A program made the position numbers and the translations under genes. Below the pieces are notes generated by a model. The model had not been told where the DNA came from. It worked only from the letters and a program-made list of their open reading frames with translations, and did no database searches. Positions 57,417-64,000 of a DNA stretch of 64,000 bases are shown here, one piece after another. The first letter of the stretch is position 1, and the number at the start of each line of letters is the position of its first letter. The stretch spans positions 3,038,001 through 3,102,000 of the forward strand of contig OZ255629.1 of NCBI GenBank assembly GCA_965276785.1. The letters are read 5' to 3'. Source of the stretch: LMUY01 sp965276785. Lineage in GTDB: Bacteria; Pseudomonadota; Alphaproteobacteria; Acetobacterales; Acetobacteraceae.

Positions 57417-58729
57417 GGCTCGAGCTCGACGTCGTCGACATCGGTGGCACCCGCGGCGGCGCGCTCAGCTCTGGTCATCTCCCGCTCGTCGACCGTCGGC
57501 GCGTAGTGCCGGCGCGGGTCGAAGTCGGCGAACTGGTCCACGCGGTCGAGCACCTCGGCGACGAGCTTGCGCAGGTAGAGCCGGGGTGCCACGCCGGCAC
57601 GTCCGCCGAGGCGTCCGGCAACGCCGCGCGCGAGGTCGGCGACGTAGCCGTCGTCCACCACCTGGCGGATGCGTCCCTGCTCGGCGCTATGCTCGGCGAA
57701 CAGGTCGCGCACCCGGCGCCCTACGGTGCCCAGAGCATCAAGGTCAAAGCCCGGCAGCCGCACCTGCACGGCGCGCGGGTTGTCGAACCTGGTATCGGTG
57801 GCAAAGTCGGTATGGAGCCTTTGCGCGAGCGGCGGCAGGCGCTTGACGCCTTGCGGTCCCTCAAAGAAAGCCGTTGTGCCGGTCAGGACCAAATAGAGGC
57901 CAGAATACCGGCCGGCATCGAGTTCATCGAGGACCTGCCGCAGCGCGTTGAGGCCCTTCTCGCGCGTGTCGACTCGCATGCGCTGGAGCGTTTCGGCCTC
58001 GTCGAGCACCAGGACGAGGCCCGCTCGGCCGCTGTCGCGCAAGATCGTCAGCAGGCCGCCCAGGAAGTGCATGGCCCCGAACGCATCGAGGTCGCCCTTG
58101 ATCCCCGCCGCCCGCTTGACCGCGGCGGCGACGTTCGGCTGGCCACCGAGCCAAGCCAACAGGCCCTCTGCCAAGCCGGCATCCTCGACGACAAGGGCGC
58201 GGCGATAGGCGCGGAGAACCGCGGAGAAAGCCGGTGCGGTCCGCGCGATCGCCGCAAGCCGGCGCTCCATGACGGCCTCGGTGGCCGCAGCCAGCGCTTC
58301 TCCGTCGTCCGAGGCAATCCGGCCCTCGGTCAGCACGTCCTCCTCCAAGGTGTAGAACCACCCGTCCACGGCGGGCCGGAGCGCCCCCTCGGCGGTCTCG
58401 GAGGTCGAGAGGCGTTCCACCATGCGACGATAGACCGTCTCCCAGCGGTGCAGCGGGGTCTCAGTCTCGCTGATCTGGACCTCGGCCGTGGCGAAGCCCG
58501 CGGCGCGGGCGCGCTCCTGCAGCCAACGCGCCATGAAGGTCTTGCCCGACCCGTATTCGCCGCGCACTGCCTTGAACGCCCCGCGCCCGGCTGCGGCCGC
58601 GGCGAGGTCCGCGTCGACTGCGGTCTCGAAGCGCTCCATTCCCACAGCAAAGGTGGCCAGGCCTTCGCGGGGCACGGTGCCACGGCGGAGCGCGTCCAGG
58701 ATCGCGGCCCGGCGTTGAGCGCCGATCAT
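57413..58729 (-). CDS. brxD: BREX type 2 ATP-binding protein BrxD
   Basis: 438 residues. MIGAQRRAAILDALRRGTVPREGLATFAVGMERFETAVDADL is the family start, then Walker A FKAVRGEYGSGKTFMARWLQERAR (near residue 60) and Walker B LVLVLDEAETLQRMR (near residue 243). The middle and C-terminal helical parts (LAQRLHTDFATDTRFDNPRAVQVRLPGFDLDALGTVGRRVRDLF) agree with the BREX BrxD/DUF2791 ATPase. It overlaps pglZ by four bases and brxHI by four. Its exact role in BREX is not known. Confidence 0.9.
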   Translation of the reverse strand: MIGAQRRAAILDALRRGTVPREGLATFAVGMERFETAVDADLAAAAAGRGAFKAVRGEYGSGKTFMARWLQERARAAGFATAEVQISETETPLHRWETVYRRMVERLSTSETAEGALRPAVDGWFYTLEEDVLTEGRIASDDGEALAAATEAVMERRLAAIARTAPAFSAVLRAYRRALVVEDAGLAEGLLAWLGGQPNVAAAVKRAAGIKGDLDAFGAMHFLGGLLTILRDSGRAGLVLVLDEAETLQRMRVDTREKGLNALRQVLDELDAGRYSGLYLVLTGTTAFFEGPQGVKRLPPLAQRLHTDFATDTRFDNPRAVQVRLPGFDLDALGTVGRRVRDLFAEHSAEQGRIRQVVDDGYVADLARGVAGRLGGRAGVAPRLYLRKLVAEVLDRVDQFADFDPRRHYAPTVDEREMTRAERAAAGATDVDDVELEP

Positions 58730-61446
58730 CGGCGGCCGCCGAGGCCAAATTGCTCGCGGAGCAGGGGCTCGTCGAGGACGACGTCGTCGCCATCGAGCAA
58801 GAGGACCTGCGCCTGGTCGAGATTGAGCACGCGCCGCGCTGCACTAACCAAGCCCGCGATGCGGAGCAGCGGCGTTCCAAGCGCCTGGGCCAGGCCCGCG
58901 CGTGTCATCCTGCCGCCGCGTGCCGCAAGCGCTGCCAGCAGCGCGCGGATTTGGTCGTCGGACGGCGCCCCGCGCCCCGCCAAAATCCTTTGGGCGGCGT
59001 AGTTCTCCGAGCGCAGCAGCGCTTCGACCCAAGACGGCGCACCCGCCGCCGACGCCGGGCTCCGCGGCGGCGCCTGCGGCTCGCCGACAAAGAGATCGAC
59101 CTGCCGTGGCTCTGGCTTCCGGCGCCGTGCCGATGGTGCGGTTTGCTCAGGCGTGCGTGGCGGATCAGCCTCTGCGCTGCTGCCGCGCCACCACGCCGGC
59201 TCCGCTGGCGGCGCCTCGGTCCAGCCAGCGGGCGGGACGGAAGATGACAGCACAGCGACAGGCACGAGGACTTCCTGTGGAGCGGCACCGCCATGATAGC
59301 CGCTCCGCCGCGCGGCAAAGCGGAGGCGTTCGCTCCAGGCCACGATGATTGACGCGGCGCCGCCGGGGGCGAGAACTCGGCCACCGGCAAGCGAGATCTC
59401 GCCGTCCGACGGGGGCGCGCCGGCGCCGCGCCAGCGGTCGCCCGCTCCGCCCGGCATCTGGGCGGTGCCTTCGTCGAGCACGTGACCATGGTCGCCGGTG
59501 ATGACGACAATCCGGCCGGCTTGCCGAGCGGTGTGCAGCAGGGCGGAAACCTGGCGGAACTCATCGGCGGACCAGGTGACCTCAAGCTGGTCGCTCCCCG
59601 ACAACTGGGCGTCGACCGCGTTGTGGACGACTCCCACGACCTTCTGCTGCAGGTCGGCCGTGGCCGCCTGGACGCGGGTGCCGAGCTCCGGCCCCGCGCC
59701 GAGGTCGGCCTTGTGGAACAGGCATGGCGGCTTGCCCGACCGTGACACCGCGACGAGGCTTGCAAGCCCTGCGAAGCCCGCTCGCTCCGCCGCCTGGTCG
59801 CCGCGCGTGAGCCTGCCGCAGAGCAGGCTTGCTCGGGAAATCTCGGTGACGGAGGGCAGCGCCGCCCCCGCGATGAACGCACGGCGCCGATCGGCCGGGG
59901 CGAGCTCCGACCAGCCAAGCCGGCTGACGGTCTCGGCGAGCTGGCGCCAAACGGCGAAGCTGAGACCGTCGAAGACGATGAGCAGGACGGGCTTGTCGTG
60001 CGCCAGCGGCGCGACCACGGCATCCAGCACACGCTCGACGGGGAGCGGCACGTCACCGGGCGCTCCGCCCTGGTTCCATTGCTGCAGCAGCGTCGCGAAA
60101 GCCTGGTTCTCCTCCTCGCGCTGAATGGCAACGCCGCTTGCAAGCCGCGCGTAGGCGCTGGCCACTTCAGGAAGGGGGTCTCCACCGCGCAGGGCCTGCC
60201 GGGCGTAGTCCACGAAGCCGCCCTCGGAAGCGTAGGCTGTGGCCGCTTCGCCGAAGTGAGTGAAGGGCGGCAACTGCCCCTTGGTGAGCCAGCTCACCAG
60301 TCGAGCGGCCATCCTCAGACGCTCGATCCGGATGGCGTTGTCTGCGGCGCGGTCGTGACCGGCAACGTCACGAACCCTAGCCCAGGCGTCGCCCGCGTCA
60401 CGCATCTCTGCGGCGCGGCCCAGCGCGTCGGCCGCTTCGCGCATCCTGGCATCAAACCCAAGCTGCAAGGCTGGGCTGAGCCACGCAGCCTGGTCGGCCC
60501 GGATATCCGTCAGTATCGCCGCGGTCCGCGTCTCCGCGGCCCGAAACGACGCAGGATCATCGTGAGCGAGGCGATCGAGCACCCGGCGTCCCGCCTCGGC
60601 GAGGCTTCGGCCGACGTCAGGCTCGATCGAGACGCCGCCCACATGCGGCTCGAGCCGCACGGCAGCATCCCGAAGCTCCGAGCGCGGTATGGCCGTTTCG
60701 CCGAATACAACGCCGCAGGCCAGTGCGATGGCCAGAGCGTCGCCGCCGCGGCCCACCGACGCCGCCCCCAAGACCAGAGCTGCAGCCGGACCTGCCTCCA
60801 CGCCAAGGCGGCTGGTCAGCGCCTGGCGCATGTCCGGCGGAAGCCGCGCAAGCCGGTCCAAGCCGACCGGGTCAAGCGTCCAAGTCAGCAGGGCCGCCGC
60901 GTCGCCGCGGCCTTGGGGCAAGCCCAGCACCTCTTCGAGTGCGGCTCGCCACGCGGTGTCGAGGTCAAGCACGCCGCCAGAGGCCGGCAGATACCCGTCC
61001 GCTGGCACTTGGGCCAGGAGCAGGTCGGCAAGCCATCGCTGGGCCGCCAGCCGCGGGTCGACCGCATGGGCTTTGAACAGGCTCCGCAGCGCTGACCACC
61101 GATCGGTCTGTTCCAGCCTGGCGCGCGGGAAGCGCGCGACTATGTCGCCGGCGAGGGCACCGGCGTCCAGCGGCGTCAGCAGTACCATCCCGTCGGCGTC
61201 GGCTTCCGCCGCGTTGAGGCGCTCCCGTATCTCGAGCTCGGAGAGGCACCACGCAACGCGGAAGCGCTTGCCTCGTCGCTCGATAATCTCGGGCCAGGTG
61301 CGCTTGGCCGGCGAACGCATCGCGAGCACGCGCGCGCCGGCGTCTCGCCGCAGGAGGTCTTCCAACGCTCGTTCGATCTCGGCCCGGTCGGGCGCCAGCA
61401 GAGCGCTCAAGCGGCCGCGCCGGACTTCGGCCGGGTCAGCCGCCAC
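58726..61446 (-). CDS. pglZ: BREX type 2 phosphatase-like protein PglZ
   Basis: 906 residues from MAADPAEVRRGRLSALLAPDRAEIERALEDLLRRDAGARV. The alkaline-phosphatase-like core is clear: VLLIVFDGLSFAVWRQLAETVSRL (metal-binding Asp), LPSVTEISRASLLCGRLTRGDQ (catalytic Ser/Thr region) and VVITGDHGHVLDEGT (metal His). SGYHGGAAPQEVLVPVAVL follows. The N-terminal 480 residues are helical and typical of the BREX-2 version. PglZ is the marker protein of BREX. It overlaps the upstream pglY by 40 bases and the downstream brxD by four, so the genes are in one operon. Confidence 0.93.
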   Translation of the reverse strand: MAADPAEVRRGRLSALLAPDRAEIERALEDLLRRDAGARVLAMRSPAKRTWPEIIERRGKRFRVAWCLSELEIRERLNAAEADADGMVLLTPLDAGALAGDIVARFPRARLEQTDRWSALRSLFKAHAVDPRLAAQRWLADLLLAQVPADGYLPASGGVLDLDTAWRAALEEVLGLPQGRGDAAALLTWTLDPVGLDRLARLPPDMRQALTSRLGVEAGPAAALVLGAASVGRGGDALAIALACGVVFGETAIPRSELRDAAVRLEPHVGGVSIEPDVGRSLAEAGRRVLDRLAHDDPASFRAAETRTAAILTDIRADQAAWLSPALQLGFDARMREAADALGRAAEMRDAGDAWARVRDVAGHDRAADNAIRIERLRMAARLVSWLTKGQLPPFTHFGEAATAYASEGGFVDYARQALRGGDPLPEVASAYARLASGVAIQREEENQAFATLLQQWNQGGAPGDVPLPVERVLDAVVAPLAHDKPVLLIVFDGLSFAVWRQLAETVSRLGWSELAPADRRRAFIAGAALPSVTEISRASLLCGRLTRGDQAAERAGFAGLASLVAVSRSGKPPCLFHKADLGAGPELGTRVQAATADLQQKVVGVVHNAVDAQLSGSDQLEVTWSADEFRQVSALLHTARQAGRIVVITGDHGHVLDEGTAQMPGGAGDRWRGAGAPPSDGEISLAGGRVLAPGGAASIIVAWSERLRFAARRSGYHGGAAPQEVLVPVAVLSSSVPPAGWTEAPPAEPAWWRGSSAEADPPRTPEQTAPSARRRKPEPRQVDLFVGEPQAPPRSPASAAGAPSWVEALLRSENYAAQRILAGRGAPSDDQIRALLAALAARGGRMTRAGLAQALGTPLLRIAGLVSAARRVLNLDQAQVLLLDGDDVVLDEPLLREQFGLGGRR

Positions 61447-64000
61447 GAGATGGTCAGTTGGGCGCCGGGAGAGGCGATCAGGCGACCTCTTAGCTCGTCG
61501 ATCGCCGCCGTCGCGGCGGAAACGTTCAGCACCATCTGTTGGCGCTCGTCCACCACCTCCTCACCGGGAGGCGGCGGAAGTGGCGGCGTGACAGGGGATT
61601 GGGTTGGCGCAGGGGGCGCCTCGGCCAGCAGTCGCGAAGCCCGGGTCTGGACCTCGCGCAGGACCGGCTTGAGTTGGACCGCGTGCTCGTCCGCGCCGAG
61701 CATTTCAACCAGCCTCGCCCGCAGGCCCTCGGCGGCAGCCTTGCGGTGATCGCCCAGGCCAAGACCAGCCTCAATGATGGTCCAGTCGGCCGACGCCACT
61801 GTCTCCCGGATTTCGCCAAGCGCCGCCAGCAGGCGTCCGACGGCGGCCTCGCTGGTTTGCAAGTCCGCACCGGCCAGCGCCTCGACGCGAGCCAGCGGCG
61901 TGGCCGCCCCGGCGAGGTCACCGAGCAAGGCCTGGGCGGAACGCATCGTGGTGAAGCGCGGTGCCGTCGCCGCAACGCCAAACCGCTCGGCCAGCGGCCG
62001 CAGTTCCTTCAGCAGATCAGCCAGCAGCGTCCGCTTGGCGGCGCCCTTGTCCTGCAGCGCAGCTGCCAGCGCCGACAATGTGGCACCCTTGCGCACCTCG
62101 CCCGGCGCCAGGCCGAACAGAGCCGCGGCGCGCTCGCGGGCGCGGGCCCAGGTGGTCTCCTCCGGAAGCGCTTCCTCGCGCAGCTCAACCAGGTCATCGA
62201 TACGGTCGAGCGAGATCGTCACGGCAGCGCCGTTGCGGACCGGCGCGCGGTCCGCCTGCGCCGCGAAAGCGAGGATGACGAGGTTCTGCACGTGCGCCGG
62301 CAGGCCCATCGGCTTTGGCTCGTCGATCCAGCCGCGCAGCTTGCCCACCGTCAGCGGGCCGCCCCCGGTGCGCGCATGCATGGTGGCAAAATGGTTGGCC
62401 CAGTCGTTGCCAAGCTGCAGCTGCGTCTGGCTCATCACCGCCAGCTTCAGCGGCACCGCGATGGCGCCGAGATGCTTGCGGTCCGCGGTATCGTCGACGA
62501 AGTGCCGCTGGTCCGGCTCCTGCGCCGCCGCCTGGATGCGGTCCAGCACGCGGCGGAGCACTGCATCCCGAACCTCGGTGTCGAACACCGGATGGGCGGG
62601 ATAACGATGCTCAAACCAGCGGTACAGCAGCTGCGTCACCGCGCCTTTCATGTCGGCGCCGACCGGCATCTGCGGCACGAAGGTGCCCTGCAGCGATACC
62701 AGCCGGTCTTCCGGCGGTACGGGCGTGCCGATGCCACCATCCGAGTCGTTGCGGATACCGTAGGCGGCCTCGATGCAGGCCCGGATGCGCTGGTGCAGCG
62801 CGCTCTGCTGGCTGCGCAGCACCGCGCGCGCCTGTTCGCGGTCGGAGGCGGAGAGCATCCGCGCCGCTTCGTTCAACCGCTCGCCGTTGCCGGCCAGCAG
62901 GAAGTCGATACGCACCAAGGTCCCGAGATCCTTCATCGCGCGGTCGCTCAGATAGGCCGGCTGCCACACCACGCCGCCCGAGGCGCCGTCGTCGTTGAAG
63001 TCCCTGGCGTGGGCCAGGTGCGTCGAAGGCGGCCGTCCCTTCGGATCGAACGGCAGGCCCAGCACCAGCACCGGGGCGCCGCGGCCCCTCAAGCGGTCGG
63101 GGCTCATCTCAGCCACCGCCTCGAAGTAGAGGTCGACCTCTCGCTTGGTGCCGCGCCAGGCGTGCTCGTAGCTCACAAAGGGCTGAGCGCCGATCAGGCT
63201 GCCGTCCTCGCGGATGCCGAGCGCGTCAAACAGGGTCCGCTGCAGCTTGCTGCGCCGCTGGCCGTCATTGTCGGCCTGGGCGGCATTGGCGAGGATCGGC
63301 TCCACGTCGACGCCGCTGATCTGCAGCGACAGGATTGGGGTCTGGTCGGCGGTAATGCGGATCTCGCCGACCCGCGTCGCCCATTTGCGGAGGTTCTGGA
63401 GCACGATGCCCCCCTCGCCACCCGGCACCGGCGACACCACCGTCCCGTGATTGAGCGCGGCCAGCCGCGCTGCGGTCAGCGCCCGCAACGCCGGCACCTC
63501 CGGCACCAGGGCCGCGAGCAGCAGGGTTTTGAGCAGGCGCGCGTCGTTGGCGAACCGCCGGCTGACCTGCGGGTCCGCGCGCCCGTCCTGCAAATCTTGC
63601 CAGGCCACGTTGTGCTCTTGCTCCAACAGCGGCAGCAGCTTCAGCGTCCAGAGCTTCTTGGCGTTCTCGAACTCGATCAGCATCCCATCCGAGAACGGCT
63701 GGTCGCCGGTCGAAATCTCGTCCCACAAATCGCCCACCGGGATCAGCGCGCCCAGGCGCAACTCGTCCCGCCGCTTCACCAGCAGGGTCAGCATCAGCTT
63801 CAGCGCCGTCCGCTCCCGCTGCAGCACCGAGGACGCCGCGATCAGCGCCTGCACCAAAGCGGGGCTGAACGGGTAGGTCATGCGGAACAGCGCCCGTTCA
63901 CCGTCCGAGCCCAGCAGCGTGTCCAGCACGGGCTGCCGGGCGCGCATCACCCGGTCGAACTCCGCATCGATTTCCTGCTTCGCCGTCTCCGACTTCGGCG
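61407..64000 (-). CDS. pglY: BREX type 2 ATPase PglY (C-terminal part; 5' end off the window)
   Basis: At least 864 residues; the frame is open to the right edge with PKSETAKQEIDAEFDRVMRA as the first visible segment, so the N-terminal Walker region lies outside. LMLTLLVKRRDELRLGALIPVGDLWDEISTGDQPFSDGMLIEFENAKKLWTLKLLPLLEQEHNV is a recognisable PglY/DUF6079 segment. The rest is long and helical with VLVLGLPFDPKGRPPSTHLAHARDFNDDGASGGVVWQPAYL near the middle. It ends in a region with DERQQMVLNVSAATAAIDELRGRLIASPGAQLTISWRLTRPKSGAAA. It supplies ATPase function to BREX-2, expected upstream of pglZ exactly as here. Confidence 0.85.
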   Translation of the reverse strand, partial: PKSETAKQEIDAEFDRVMRARQPVLDTLLGSDGERALFRMTYPFSPALVQALIAASSVLQRERTALKLMLTLLVKRRDELRLGALIPVGDLWDEISTGDQPFSDGMLIEFENAKKLWTLKLLPLLEQEHNVAWQDLQDGRADPQVSRRFANDARLLKTLLLAALVPEVPALRALTAARLAALNHGTVVSPVPGGEGGIVLQNLRKWATRVGEIRITADQTPILSLQISGVDVEPILANAAQADNDGQRRSKLQRTLFDALGIREDGSLIGAQPFVSYEHAWRGTKREVDLYFEAVAEMSPDRLRGRGAPVLVLGLPFDPKGRPPSTHLAHARDFNDDGASGGVVWQPAYLSDRAMKDLGTLVRIDFLLAGNGERLNEAARMLSASDREQARAVLRSQQSALHQRIRACIEAAYGIRNDSDGGIGTPVPPEDRLVSLQGTFVPQMPVGADMKGAVTQLLYRWFEHRYPAHPVFDTEVRDAVLRRVLDRIQAAAQEPDQRHFVDDTADRKHLGAIAVPLKLAVMSQTQLQLGNDWANHFATMHARTGGGPLTVGKLRGWIDEPKPMGLPAHVQNLVILAFAAQADRAPVRNGAAVTISLDRIDDLVELREEALPEETTWARARERAAALFGLAPGEVRKGATLSALAAALQDKGAAKRTLLADLLKELRPLAERFGVAATAPRFTTMRSAQALLGDLAGAATPLARVEALAGADLQTSEAAVGRLLAALGEIRETVASADWTIIEAGLGLGDHRKAAAEGLRARLVEMLGADEHAVQLKPVLREVQTRASRLLAEAPPAPTQSPVTPPLPPPPGEEVVDERQQMVLNVSAATAAIDELRGRLIASPGAQLTISWRLTRPKSGAAA

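Noticed and set aside
1..64000. CRISPR arrays
   Set aside because: No regularly spaced direct repeats of 20-40 bases were seen; the only tandem array is the 15-bp set at 38962-39004.

Overview
The window is GC-rich DNA from an alphaproteobacterium, most likely of the Acetobacteraceae (Rhodospirillales). The evidence is a CtrA cell-cycle regulator divergent from fliI-fliJ, the rplU-rpmA-obgE-proB and rpsB-tsf blocks, LolA, and the overall gene style. The family-level placement is inference.

Positions 1-28224 look like one end of a tRNA-integrated mobile island whose left end lies outside the window. Its right edge is a 3' remnant of tRNA-Arg(ACG) at 28175-28224, interpreted as attR. Next to it sit a P4-type tyrosine integrase (26673-28007), a 199-aa protein of unknown function and an AlpA-like regulator. 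Then come a very large second tyrosine recombinase with an internal helix-turn-helix (23073-25157) and a primase-polymerase/helicase that is split by a frameshift (19875-23071). Beyond these is a gene-free, iteron-like cluster of TGAACC/GGTTCA repeats (19043-19375) that could be the replication origin. The cargo includes a 1986-aa Hhe-type defence protein (DUF4011, SF1 helicase, Vsr-like nuclease, DUF3320), an SRAP/YedK protein, a DUF4209 protein with a HEPN-like R-x4-H motif, and an HNH nuclease. It also includes an XRE regulator, a GFA protein, a TetR regulator, a methyltransferase, a SnoaL-like protein and several unknowns. A perfect 40-bp palindrome lies at 4656-4695.

Positions 28225-53833 are ordinary chromosome. 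They hold two exported proteins, the L21/L27/Obg/ProB operon with a clear promoter, an FMN reductase, and a MFS transporter with a sirtuin. A hydroxyacyl-CoA dehydrogenase-like protein and a HAD dehalogenase follow, then a Do-type protease, ctrA, fliI-fliJ and DinB. A surface-polysaccharide trio comes next (undecaprenyl-phosphate sugar transferase, nucleotide-sugar dehydratase, DegT aminotransferase), followed by LrgAB, a Nudix hydrolase, rpsB-tsf, lolA and a class I glutamine amidotransferase-like hydrolase.

Positions 54245-64000 carry a decayed IS630-family element. It abuts the 3' end of a type 2 BREX phage-defence operon on the minus strand: pglY (cut by the window edge), pglZ, brxD and brxHI, all overlapping. 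The operon's pglX and pglW would be expected beyond the right edge. The IS right end appears to supply the last 13 codons and the stop of brxHI.

The window therefore has two separate defence loci: an Hhe/HEPN-carrying replicative island on the left and BREX-2 on the right. The most unusual signals are the iteron cluster beside the primase-helicase, the recombinase with an embedded regulator-like domain, and the unknown cargo genes next to hhe.
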